Of a stretch of DNA of 33,756 nt, positions 8,398-16,759 are shown piece after piece (position 1 is the first letter of the stretch; every line of letters starts with the position of its first letter). The DNA comes from an uncultured Propionibacteriaceae bacterium (GTDB lineage: Bacteria; Actinomycetota; Actinomycetes; Propionibacteriales; Propionibacteriaceae): NCBI GenBank assembly GCA_902805915.1, contig CADCUO010000002.1:1-33756 (forward strand), written 5' to 3'. The position numbers and the translations under genes are program-made. Under the pieces are notes generated by a model. The model saw only the letters and a program-made list of their open reading frames with translations, was not told the origin of the DNA and did no database searches.

Positions 8398-10402
8398 TAC
8401 GTCCTCTTCCTGCCAGGTGCGATGACGGTCGCCATTGCCGCACCGATTCTGCTAGATACAGCGACGCACAGTAGCCAGTGCCCACTGCCAGCGCGACCGG
8501 CACCGACCGTACCGGGTCGATCCCGAGCGCCCCGCCGACGGCCAGCACCAACGTCAGGGCGACGATTCGACCCTCCGCACCGCCGCCGAGTGCGGTGGTC
8601 CATCGGCTCGGGTGCGCACCGGCCAGCTTGATCGAATAGATCAGGTCATACCGGCGGTACGCCACCACGGCCAGGAAACAGAACACCAGCCCGCCCACGG
8701 GCGCCAAGGACAGCAGGGCCGCGAAGACCGCGGCTTCCGCGCACCACACCAACGGCAACGCCTGCCAGGCCCACCGGCTTCGGATAGGCGGCCGGCAAGC
8801 CGCCCCGAAGCAGCAGGCAGCAACCACCGCGGCCGCCAGAGCGAGCCACAGCCGTTCGGTGCAGATCGCCGCGATTGCCGCCGCCCACGCCACCAGCGCG
8901 GCAAGAAAGCCGACCAGGAACGGCAGCCGCACCCACCGAGCCGTCAGGCGGGCCGGCGGCCCCAGGTCGAGCTGGTCGTCCAGCGGCGCGGATGCGTCGG
9001 GCGGCGGGACACCGGTACCGCGTCGGAGCAGCATCACGGTTCGGCCGCCCTGGGCCCACAGCAGCGCCAGGCCGGAACAGACAATGGCCGCGATCAGCAC
9101 CCACACCGGACGGAACGTCAGCAGGCCGAGCGACACGATCAGGTACCGCTCAGCGATCGGTACGTGGATGACCTTCTTCGCCCAGAACCGCAACATCGCC
9201 GCTCGGGTCGGAGGAACCAAGGTGGTCCGTCCCTCGCCCCGCTCCGCCAGCTGAGACAGATCCATCAACGCCGGCGCACTGGCCCGGCTGGGCGCCAGCT
9301 GGTCGTTGAAGCTTCGGTCCTCTAGGTGCCGGGCGGTCACCACGGTCATGGCGATGATCCCCAGCAACCAGCCCCAGTCCTCCCCCGTACGGGTGGCCAC
9401 CGCGGCCAGGGCCGCGAACACCGCGTACTCCTTGACCCGGTCGCTCACCCCATCGAGCCACGCGCCGAGGGTGGAGAACCGCCGGGTGAAGCGGGCGATC
9501 TCCCCGTCCATGCAGTCGATCACCAGCGCCAGCTGCAGGGTGAAAGCAGCCACCACCCAAGTCCAGCCGGGTCCGTACCAGATCAGGGCGGCCGTGACCA
9601 GGCCCACCCCAAGGCTTAGCGCCGTGACGGCGTTCGGCGACCAGCCGTAGCGGAGGCCCAGAGCCGTACCGCGCCGGGACAGCGGCCGCACCACCGCAGC
9701 AGAGAAGAAGCCGTCGCCGCCCCGGCTCGCCGTACGCAGGCGCTGCTGCCAGGCCGATCCCGGCGACCCCGGCTGCCCCACTGGGCCTCGCTGCCAGCCG
9801 AAGTAGCCGACTCCCACCGGAGCAACTCGCAGACCCGCTCGCACCAGCGCCACCAGGGCAATGTCAAACAGGTCCAGCCCGGCGAAGTCCATGCTGGCAG
9901 CTGCGGACCAGACGGCTGCCGCATCGGCGCGGTCGGTAGCGGAGATACGGAGGATGCCGACCGAGACCCGATTGGGCGTCATCACCGAGTGCGCCTGCGT
10001 GCCGGCTGACTCGATCGCTGCCCCGTCCGCTCCTACCCGGACCAGCGTGGCTGACTCCACCCCGGTGATCTGCTGCGGCATCTCGACCGAGTACGGGTCC
10101 GCAACCAGGGCCGCCGTGGTATCGCCAGGCCGGTCGAGCAGGTCCAGAAGCGCCGGTGCCGTGATCCGCAGCTCCGCTGAAGCGACGATCAGCGCGACGT
10201 CGGCGCGCGCCGCCGCCAGTTCCGCCAGGCGAGCCAGGTTGGTGACCAGCACCGGCGTCGCTGTGCCAACAGCAGCCAGAGCGGCCGCCAGCTCGGCCGT
10301 GGGCTCGGTCGGACCCAGCACCGCTACGTCAGCGCCGGCGGAGAACCCGTGCACCGTGTGGGCGGCCGGACCACCAACCTGAGCCACGGGCATGGCCCGC
10401 AT
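8375..10402 (-). CDS. DUF5941 / CDP-alcohol phosphatidyltransferase family membrane protein
   Basis: 675-residue protein in two parts. Residues about 1-200 form a soluble alpha/beta domain resembling a nucleotidyltransferase-like module; no intact catalytic signature is obvious. The second half carries a perfect CDP-alcohol phosphotransferase motif, D-x2-DG-x2-AR-x8-G-x3-D-x3-D, seen as DCMDGEIAR then GAWLDGVSD, within several membrane helices. The C-terminal 200 residues are further hydrophobic helices. Related enzymes transfer a phospho-alcohol from a CDP-activated donor to inositol or another alcohol in phospholipid, compatible-solute or cell-wall polymer synthesis. I chose ATG 10402; the open frame continues 54 bp further. 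The coupled HAD phosphatase may act on the product. The substrate is unknown. Confidence 0.8.
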   Translation of the reverse strand: MRAMPVAQVGGPAAHTVHGFSAGADVAVLGPTEPTAELAAALAAVGTATPVLVTNLARLAELAAARADVALIVASAELRITAPALLDLLDRPGDTTAALVADPYSVEMPQQITGVESATLVRVGADGAAIESAGTQAHSVMTPNRVSVGILRISATDRADAAAVWSAAASMDFAGLDLFDIALVALVRAGLRVAPVGVGYFGWQRGPVGQPGSPGSAWQQRLRTASRGGDGFFSAAVVRPLSRRGTALGLRYGWSPNAVTALSLGVGLVTAALIWYGPGWTWVVAAFTLQLALVIDCMDGEIARFTRRFSTLGAWLDGVSDRVKEYAVFAALAAVATRTGEDWGWLLGIIAMTVVTARHLEDRSFNDQLAPSRASAPALMDLSQLAERGEGRTTLVPPTRAAMLRFWAKKVIHVPIAERYLIVSLGLLTFRPVWVLIAAIVCSGLALLWAQGGRTVMLLRRGTGVPPPDASAPLDDQLDLGPPARLTARWVRLPFLVGFLAALVAWAAAIAAICTERLWLALAAAVVAACCFGAACRPPIRSRWAWQALPLVWCAEAAVFAALLSLAPVGGLVFCFLAVVAYRRYDLIYSIKLAGAHPSRWTTALGGGAEGRIVALTLVLAVGGALGIDPVRSVPVALAVGTGYCASLYLAESVRQWRPSSHLAGRGRSGSGQAG

Positions 10403-10462
10403 GCTATCGCGCGTCTCCACGACGACCCGGCCACAACTTACGCCCCCGGGCCACATAACCGT

Positions 10463-10492
10463 TTGCTGAGTGAGTACTCACTCATCTATGCT
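10463..10492 (+). promoter_or_regulatory. TetR-gene promoter with 18-bp palindromic operator in the spacer
   Basis: The 18-bp perfect palindrome TGAGTGAGTACTCACTCA fills 10467-10484. A candidate -35 TTGCTG (10463-10468) and -10 TATGCT (10487-10492) lie on either side, with an 18-bp spacer. The -10 ends 6 nt before the GTG of the TetR gene, so transcription should start on the start codon. Autorepression by the TetR protein through this palindrome is the natural reading, and it would also control the two ABC genes. Confidence 0.75.
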
Positions 10493-10498
10493 CGCACA

Positions 10499-11143
10499 GT
10501 GGCTCGTGCGACCCCTCTTCCTCCGGATCAGCGCCGAGCCGCCATCATCGCCGCGACCGAACCGCTCCTGGAGGTCCACGGCCGCGCCGTCAGCACGCGG
10601 CAGATCGCCGAAGCGGCCGGCGTCGCGGAGGGGACGATCTTCCGGGTATTTCCGACCAAGGAGGAGCTCATCGACGCCGTCATCGCAGAGGCGTTCGATA
10701 TCAGCACCAGCTGCAACGCGATCGCGCGGATCGACGCTGAGCTGGATCTGGAGAGCCGTCTGGTGGCCGTGGTGGACATCCTTCAGACGCGGCTTCGCCG
10801 GGTCTTCGTCCTGTTCCATTCGGTCACATTGAGGCCACCGCCTGAGTCGCAGGAGGCCTTCCACGCCCGACTGCGACGCGACAACGCCGCGCTCAACGAG
10901 GTGATCACGGAGGTGATCGGACCTGACCAGCCGCAGCTGCGGGTCGAGGCGGACGCCGCCGCGGCGCTGCTCCGTACGCTCACCTTCGCCGTCACCCACC
11001 CGATGCTCGCCGACGAACGGCACTCCGCGCCGGAACAGGTGGTGGAGGTGCTGCTGTACGGCATCACCAACCGCGCAGGCCTCAGCTGTTCGCCCCACCT
11101 CATGAGACACCCCGCCCCGAAGACACAGGAAGAACCATGCTGA
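10499..11143 (+). CDS. TetR/AcrR-family transcriptional regulator
   Basis: 214-residue one-component regulator. The N-terminal helix-turn-helix is clear (about residues 33-52, STRQIAEAAGVAEGTIFRVF, then PTKEELIDAVI). The C-terminal ligand-binding helices are divergent, as is usual. I set the start at GTG 10499: it begins just before the first helix of the domain and sits 6 nt after a TATGCT -10, while no ribosome site is present. The longer open frame would run back through the operator. Its stop overlaps the ABC gene start by 7 bp, so regulator and exporter form one operon. It probably represses that operon until an exported compound, which is unknown, binds. Confidence 0.9.
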   Translation: MARATPLPPDQRRAAIIAATEPLLEVHGRAVSTRQIAEAAGVAEGTIFRVFPTKEELIDAVIAEAFDISTSCNAIARIDAELDLESRLVAVVDILQTRLRRVFVLFHSVTLRPPPESQEAFHARLRRDNAALNEVITEVIGPDQPQLRVEADAAAALLRTLTFAVTHPMLADERHSAPEQVVEVLLYGITNRAGLSCSPHLMRHPAPKTQEEPC

Positions 11144-12873
11144 TCCAGCTGCTCCGCCGCTTCCTCGCCCGATATCGGGGACTGCTCGTCGCAGTGGTGG
11201 TGCTGCAGCTCATCGGGACGATGGCGTCCCTGTATCTGCCCAGCCTGAATGCAGCGATCATCGACGACGGCGTCGCCAAGGGCGACACCAACTTCATCTG
11301 GCGTGCCGGCGGGATCATGCTGGCAGTCAGCCTCGTCCAGATCATTTGCTCCATCGCCGCGGTCTACCTCGGCGCCAAGACAGCGATGTTGTTCGGCAGG
11401 GACATTCGCGGCGCGATCTTCGACCATGTGCAGACCTTCTCCGCCCGGGAGCTCAACAGGTTCGGCGCACCCTCGCTGATCACCCGCAACACCAACGACG
11501 TCCAGCAGGTGCAGATGCTCGTGCTGCTGACCTGCACCATGCTGGTAGCGGCTCCGATCACCATGGTCGGCGGCATCGTCATGGCGCTACGGGAGGACGT
11601 CGGCCTGTCCTGGCTGGTCGTGGTGGCCGTCCCGGTACTGGCCGGGGCGATTGGGCTCGTGGTGCTGCGGATGGGGCCGCTGTTCCGGGTCATGCAGACC
11701 CGGATCGACATCGTGAACCGGGTGCTGCGGGAACAGATCACCGGTATCCGGGTGGTCCGCGCGTTCGTCCGCGAGCCGTACGAGACGGAGCGGTTCAGCC
11801 GGGCCAACGCCAACCTGACCGCGACCGCTACCTCGGTGGGCCGGCTGATGGCCTCCATCTTCCCGATCGTGATGTTCATCATGAACATCTCCAGTGTTGC
11901 GGTGCTGTGGTTCGGCGCCCGGCGGATCGACTCCGGGCAGATGGAAATCGGGTCGCTCACTGCATTCCTCACCTACCTGGTCCAGATCTTGATGTCGGTG
12001 ATGATGGCGACCTTCCTGCTGATGATCGCTCCCCGGGCAGCAGTGTGCGCGGAAAGGATCAAGGAGGTTCTGGACACCGACTCCTCCGTCGTCCTGCCCA
12101 GCCATCCGGTGACGACGCTGCGCGGGGCTGGAGTGGTGAGCTTCCAGGCCGCGGAGTTCACCTACCCCGGAGCCGACCACCCGGTGGTGCACGATGTCAC
12201 CTTCGAAGCCCTGCCCGGTCAGACCACGGCGATCATCGGGTCGACCGGCTCCGGCAAGAGCACCCTCATCTCCTTGATCCCAAGGCTGGTGGACACCACC
12301 GCTGGATCGGTCAAGGTCGACGGCGTCGAGGTACGGGAGATGGACCCTGACCTGCTGTGGAGCCGGATCGGTTTGGTACCTCAGAAGCCGTTCCTGTTCT
12401 CCGGAACAGTCGCCAGCAACCTCCGGTACGGCCATCCAACGGCAACGGACGAGGAGCTGTGGGCGGCGCTCAAGGTGGCCCAGGCCGATGACTTCGTGGC
12501 CGAGATGACCGGCCAGCTGGAAGCACCGATCACCCAGGGCGGCACCAATGTCTCCGGTGGGCAGCGGCAACGGCTGTCGATCGCCCGGGCGTTGGTGAAG
12601 AAGCCGGAGATCTATGTCTTCGACGACTCCTTCTCAGCCCTGGACGTCGCCACCGATGCCCGGTTACGGGCCGCGTTGCGCAGCGAGACCCGGGATGCAG
12701 CCGTAGTCATCGTCGGCCAGCGGGTCGCCACCATCGCCGACGCAGACAAGATCGTGGTGCTCGAGGACGGCGAGGTGGTCGGTGCAGGTACCCATGACGA
12801 GCTGCTGGCGAGCTGCCCGACGTACGTGGAGATCGTGGACTCCCAGCTCAGCGCCCAGGAGGCGGCAGCATGA
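11137..12873 (+). CDS. ABC exporter half-transporter, degenerate-site subunit
   Basis: 578-residue fused permease-ATPase of the type IV (MDR-like) exporter class. Six membrane helices occupy about residues 15-300. The ATPase domain follows: Walker A GSTGSGKST (Lys374), signature VSGGQ (473-476), Walker B YVFDD. Asp497 stands where the catalytic Glu should be, and Gln528 replaces the switch His (VGQRVATI). This is the pattern of the non-hydrolysing nucleotide site in heterodimeric exporters such as BmrCD, LmrCD or TM287/288. The partner is the next gene, overlapping by 4 bp. The substrate is probably a drug or lipid-like compound but is not determinable. It lies immediately after its TetR regulator. 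Confidence 0.93.
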   Translation: MLIQLLRRFLARYRGLLVAVVVLQLIGTMASLYLPSLNAAIIDDGVAKGDTNFIWRAGGIMLAVSLVQIICSIAAVYLGAKTAMLFGRDIRGAIFDHVQTFSARELNRFGAPSLITRNTNDVQQVQMLVLLTCTMLVAAPITMVGGIVMALREDVGLSWLVVVAVPVLAGAIGLVVLRMGPLFRVMQTRIDIVNRVLREQITGIRVVRAFVREPYETERFSRANANLTATATSVGRLMASIFPIVMFIMNISSVAVLWFGARRIDSGQMEIGSLTAFLTYLVQILMSVMMATFLLMIAPRAAVCAERIKEVLDTDSSVVLPSHPVTTLRGAGVVSFQAAEFTYPGADHPVVHDVTFEALPGQTTAIIGSTGSGKSTLISLIPRLVDTTAGSVKVDGVEVREMDPDLLWSRIGLVPQKPFLFSGTVASNLRYGHPTATDEELWAALKVAQADDFVAEMTGQLEAPITQGGTNVSGGQRQRLSIARALVKKPEIYVFDDSFSALDVATDARLRAALRSETRDAAVVIVGQRVATIADADKIVVLEDGEVVGAGTHDELLASCPTYVEIVDSQLSAQEAAA

Positions 12874-14918
12874 CCGACACCCGGGACGCGAAGCCGGCCA
12901 CTGAGTCAGCTGCGCTCGCAGCTCAAGAGAACAAGGCCAAAGCGCCGGAGCGCCCCAAGTACCAGCCGAGCCCGGGGTCACGGATGTTCGGACAGGGTCC
13001 GGCTCCGGAGAAGTCGATCAGCTTCGGGCCGTCGTTACGGCGGCTGCTGGGTCACCTGGCACCGGAGCGCGTCATCATGGCCCTGGTCATCGCGCTCGCG
13101 GTGGTCGGCATCCTGATGAGCGTGGTGGGGCCGAGGATCCTCGGCTGGGCCACAGACGTGATCTTCACCGGCATCATCGGCAAGCAGCTGCCCGTCGGCG
13201 CCAGCAAGGAACAGGTGGTGGCGGGTCTGCGAGCCGAGGGCAACAACACCTTCGCCGACATGGTGGCCCGCCTGGACATCATCCCGGGCCGGGGCATCGA
13301 CTTCGACCGGTTGGGTGAGATCCTGCTGCTGGCCTTGGTGCTGTTCTTCGCCTCGTCGGTGTTCTTGTGGATACAGGGATATCTACTCAACGGCGCGGTG
13401 CAGCGGTCCATCTTCGCCATGCGTAACGAGGTGGAGGCCAAGATCAACCGGCTGCCGCTGAGCTACTTCGACCGGCAGACCCGCGGTGAGCTGCTCAGCC
13501 GCGTCACCAACGACATCGACAACATCTCCCAAGCCTTGCAACAGACCCTGAGCCAGCTGCTGACCTCGCTGCTGACGGTGATCGGCGTGACCGTGATGAT
13601 GTTCATCGTCTCTCCGACCCTGGCTCTGATCGCGCTCGTCACCATCCCCGTCTCGGTGTTGATCACCGGGGCCATCGGCAAGCGAAGCCAGAAGCTGTTC
13701 GTCAACCAGTGGAAGACCACCGGTGAGCTGAACGGCCACATCGAGGAGGCCTTCACCGGACATGCGCTGGTGAAGGTGTTCGGCCGGCAGCGGGAGGTGC
13801 AGGCGGTCTTCGCCGACAAGAACGCCGACCTGTACACGGCCAGCTTCGGCGCCCAGTTCGTCTCCGGCATCATCATGCCGGCGATGATGTTCGTCGGGAA
13901 CCTCAACTACGTCGTCATCGCCGTCGTGGGTGGGCTCCGGGTCGCCAGCGGCACCATGAACCTCGGCGACGTACAGGCCTTCATCCAGTACTCCCGGATG
14001 TTCACCCAGCCGCTCACCCAGGTGGCCTCGATGGCCAACCTGCTCCAGTCCGGGGTGGCGTCGGCGGAGCGGGTGTTCGAGGTGCTGGACGCCGAGGAGG
14101 AGTCGGTGGAGGCCTCCGGTGCGCTGAACCCCATCCGTGGACGGGTGGAGTTCGAGCACGTCGCGTTCTCGTACGACCCAGCGAAGCCGTTGATCACCGA
14201 CCTGTCGCTGCAAGCCGAGCCGGGCAGCACCGTCGCCATCGTCGGCCCCACCGGCGCCGGCAAGACCACGCTGGTCAACCTGATCATGCGGTTCTATGAG
14301 CTGGATGGGGGCCGGATCACCCTGGACGGCGTGGACATCACCACGATCTCCCGGGCGGCGCTGAGGTCCAGCATCGGCATGGTGCTGCAGGACAGCTGGC
14401 TGTTCCACGGCACCATCCGCGACAACATCGCATACGGCCGACCCACCGCAACGGAGCAGGAGATCCTGGCCGCCGCGGAAGCCACCTACGTCGACCGGTT
14501 CGTGCACTCCCTGCCGGACGGCTACGACACGGTGATCGATGAGGAGGGCAGCAACGTCAGCGCGGGTGAGAAGCAGCTGATCACCATCGCTCGAGCCTTC
14601 CTCGCCGATCCGGCGCTGCTGATCCTCGATGAGGCGACCAGCTCGGTGGACACCCGAACCGAGGTCTTGGTGCAGCACGCCATGGCGGCGCTGCGGACGG
14701 ATCGCACCAGCTTTGTGATCGCCCACCGGCTCTCCACCATCCGCGACGCGGACGTGATCTTGGTAATGGAGCACGGCGACATCGTCGAGCAGGGCAGCCA
14801 CGACGAGCTGCTGGACCGAGAAGGACACTACTTCGAGCTCTACAACTCCCAGTTCGCCGGCGCTTCGGAGGAATCGGCCCCCGATGAGGCAGTTCCGGCC
14901 GGTTCTCCGCGGTCGTAA
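12870..14918 (+). CDS. ABC exporter half-transporter, catalytic subunit
   Basis: 682-residue permease-ATPase, longer than its partner. The first 60 residues are a hydrophilic tail, and an insertion lies between the first two membrane helices (about 100-145). The ATPase has Walker A GPTGAGKTT (Lys465), Walker B LLILDE with catalytic Glu588, and switch His619 (IAHRLSTI). Its signature is altered to SAGEKQ (564-569) instead of SGGQ. That altered signature faces the degenerate Walker site of the partner in a heterodimer, so the two proteins complement each other. The start overlaps the preceding stop (ATGA). The TAA stop lies inside the left arm of a palindromic element. Confidence 0.94.
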   Translation: MTDTRDAKPATESAALAAQENKAKAPERPKYQPSPGSRMFGQGPAPEKSISFGPSLRRLLGHLAPERVIMALVIALAVVGILMSVVGPRILGWATDVIFTGIIGKQLPVGASKEQVVAGLRAEGNNTFADMVARLDIIPGRGIDFDRLGEILLLALVLFFASSVFLWIQGYLLNGAVQRSIFAMRNEVEAKINRLPLSYFDRQTRGELLSRVTNDIDNISQALQQTLSQLLTSLLTVIGVTVMMFIVSPTLALIALVTIPVSVLITGAIGKRSQKLFVNQWKTTGELNGHIEEAFTGHALVKVFGRQREVQAVFADKNADLYTASFGAQFVSGIIMPAMMFVGNLNYVVIAVVGGLRVASGTMNLGDVQAFIQYSRMFTQPLTQVASMANLLQSGVASAERVFEVLDAEEESVEASGALNPIRGRVEFEHVAFSYDPAKPLITDLSLQAEPGSTVAIVGPTGAGKTTLVNLIMRFYELDGGRITLDGVDITTISRAALRSSIGMVLQDSWLFHGTIRDNIAYGRPTATEQEILAAAEATYVDRFVHSLPDGYDTVIDEEGSNVSAGEKQLITIARAFLADPALLILDEATSSVDTRTEVLVQHAMAALRTDRTSFVIAHRLSTIRDADVILVMEHGDIVEQGSHDELLDREGHYFELYNSQFAGASEESAPDEAVPAGSPRS

Positions 14919-14996
14919 CCCAGAAATGTCACACCAGTTGACGCCGTGATCCGCTCGGCCCGCGTTGGTGCCCGACTGGTGTGACATTTCAGGGTT
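14917..14996. repeat. Palindromic element copy A
   Basis: Arms of 24 bp at 14917-14940 and 14973-14996 pair with two mismatches around a 32-base loop. The core is GTCACACCAGTTG on the left and CGACTGGTGTGAC on the right. The TAA of the ABC gene lies at the left edge. There is no T-run, so it is not a classical intrinsic terminator, though the stem is strong. A related copy sits at 16004-16093, on the other side of the DUF559 gene. The loops of the two copies differ while the arms are conserved, as expected for REP-like palindromes or a conserved binding or structural element. Confidence 0.85.
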
Positions 14997-15931
14997 CCCG
15001 AGGCGGTCAGCACCGCCACCCGGCTGGCTGAGGGATCCCCGCGTCTGACGGAGGCGTGGCGGCTTGCCCGAGGCGGCGCGCACTGTCCGAACCACCTCAT
15101 CGGGATGGTCCGACAGCATGGTCCAGGTGAAGCGCAGCACCCGCCACCCGTCCTGGACCAGCTCGTTCTGCCGCCAACGGTCGTTCTCGAACACCATCGG
15201 GTTGTCCTCGTGCAGGCGGCCGTCGATCTCCAGGGCCAGCTTGACCGCGTCGAAGGCGACATCAAGGTAGTAGAGCCGGCCGTTCAGCCACGTCGCGGCG
15301 TTTGACCTCCACCCGGTGATCCGAGCCGCGCGGAGCAGCCGTTGCGCCTGCCGTTCCGCAGCCGACCATGGTTCGTCTCTGGAGTCCAGCAGCAGCATCC
15401 GGCGCTGAGTGTTGCCTGTCCGACCAGCAGTGAGGGCCATGGCTTCGTGCAGCTGGCCAAGGGTTGCCGTCCTCGTACGCAGAGCAGTGTCGATACCGTC
15501 GCCCCCGACGGTGTCGCAGAGGTCCAGCGCAGTGAGGGCGAGAACGGTGAACCGGAGGCCGCGCTGGTGCACGACCAGGCCACTAGGGATAGCGCGTCGC
15601 TCCAGCAGGAAACCAGCGCGCGAGGTTCGATGCTGGCGGCGGACCGCGATACCGATCCGGTTGACCGACACTGTCGGCCAGAACGACACCAAAGCTGCGG
15701 CCGGCCCAACCAAGACCGCGTCCGGGTCCCAGAGCATCGCCGCCCTGACCCGACCTGCGGTTCGGTGGCGCAGCCAGTTGGCACCTACACGCCCGGAAGA
15801 ATCGGCTGCAAGACCTTCTGTCGGACCAGCCACGCCAGCCCTTCCACCAACTCCGGGTTCTCCCGGCGCGCGATCACCCCGCCCGATTCTCTCAGCAGTG
15901 CCGCGATCTCGGATCGCGTCGTTGATCTCAT
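14997..15931 (-). pseudogene. DUF559 (Vsr-like endonuclease fold) protein, degraded
   Basis: The C-terminal half encodes a DUF559 domain, related to very-short-patch endonucleases: YLDVAFDAVKLALEIDGRLH, then FENDRWRQNELVQDGWRVLRF. The N-terminal half resembles the winged-helix antitoxin-like domain common in this family. Translating from ATG 15931 gives 48 sensible codons ending ILPGV, then an in-frame TAG at 15785-15787 where the family has Tyr (PGVYVP). About 30 bases later (15745-15756) one C is missing relative to the expected QVRVRAAM reading, shifting the frame. At the 3' end the frame has no stop and runs through palindrome A into the ABC gene. Either the gene is dead, or only the domain from about 15750 onward is made. 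Two sequencing errors are the alternative. Confidence 0.75.
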
Positions 15932-16003
15932 GCATAGGAAGGCCCTCGACGGCACCCGGTTGTGAGCGAATCCTCGAAGAAATCTCCTGAGCCCGGTCGA
16001 TGC

Positions 16004-16093
16004 AACCCAGATTGGTCACACCAGTTGAGGGGTTCGCCGCCGGTTGAGCGCGAACTCACGGCGTACCTGCCGACTGGTGTGACAAATCTGGTT
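16004..16093. repeat. Palindromic element copy B
   Basis: Arms at 16004-16027 and 16071-16093 pair with one gap and two mismatches around a 43-base loop. They share GTCACACCAGTTG/CGACTGGTGTGAC and the outer AACC(C)AGA with copy A. The right arm ends on the base before the stop codon of the AlkB-like gene (16094-16096). It therefore lies just downstream of that gene and just upstream of the DUF559 gene, all on the minus strand. It could end AlkB transcription or be a REP-like repeat. Confidence 0.85.
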
Positions 16094-16672
16094 TCAGCTG
16101 TCGAACCGCCGGAAGGTCAGGTTCATCCTCGGCCCCACCGGCTTCGCTGTCTTGGGCACGGCGTGGGCGTAGTCGGACTGGGACTCCCCGCTCATCACCA
16201 GCAGATCGCCTTCGCCCAGCGGCCAGGTCCACCGTGCCCGGCTAGCCCGGTGTCGCAGCGCGAAGGTCCGCCGTGCGCCCAGACTGACCGAGGCGATGGT
16301 CGGCAGGGGACCCAGCTCCGGCTCGTCGTCACTGTGGTAGCCCATCGAGTCAGACCCGTCGCGGTACAGGTTCGCCAAGCAGGAGTTGAAGGCGACGCCG
16401 CACTCGGCCGAGACCCGGTCCCTGAGTGCTGCCAGCTGACGCGGCCAGGGCTGCGGCTGGTTGACCACGCCGGAGTAGGCGTAGGCCGCATCGCCCATCC
16501 AGGCGGTCAGCCGCGGCGTCGGCACCGTACGCGAGAACAGGGTGATCTCCAGCTGCTCCCAGCTGATCGACTCACCCAGGTCGGCGAAGACCTGTTCATG
16601 GTCGGACACCCACCCCGGACGGTACGTCACACACGACGGCGGCGCTGAGGATCTGCTCGGGCCCGGCCGCAT
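16094..16672 (-). CDS. AlkB-family Fe(II)/2-oxoglutarate-dependent dioxygenase
   Basis: 192-residue AlkB-like enzyme that would oxidatively remove alkyl groups from DNA or RNA bases. The iron ligands are visible as H113-x-D115 in GYHSDDEPELG and His170 in DYAHAVPKT. The 2-oxoglutarate-binding R-x-N-x-x-x-R motif is R182-M-N-L-T-F-R188. The short N-terminus is like bacterial AlkB2/ALKBH2-type proteins. I start at ATG 16672, which has TACCTT 7 nt upstream (leaderless-like). The frame stays open to 16765 but would then overlap the divergent gene. Palindrome B follows the stop directly. No Ada or other repair gene is adjacent. Confidence 0.92.
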   Translation of the reverse strand: MRPGPSRSSAPPSCVTYRPGWVSDHEQVFADLGESISWEQLEITLFSRTVPTPRLTAWMGDAAYAYSGVVNQPQPWPRQLAALRDRVSAECGVAFNSCLANLYRDGSDSMGYHSDDEPELGPLPTIASVSLGARRTFALRHRASRARWTWPLGEGDLLVMSGESQSDYAHAVPKTAKPVGPRMNLTFRRFDS

Positions 16673-16759
16673 GCCGACCAAGGTACGCCTCGCACGACGT
16701 ACGCAGTCCGTAACCGGCGCCGGGCGGTCACGTTGGGCAGCAGGGCGCACTATGGAGGG

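Noticed and set aside
13383-16019. A single 878-codon open frame on the minus strand
   Set aside because: Only the part between the two palindromes has family sequence (DUF559). The rest is the antisense of the well-supported ABC gene and is open because of high GC.
14997-16093. Insertion sequence
   Set aside because: The palindromes are internally inverted repeats at each end rather than simple terminal inverted repeats. No transposase motif and no target-site duplication are visible.
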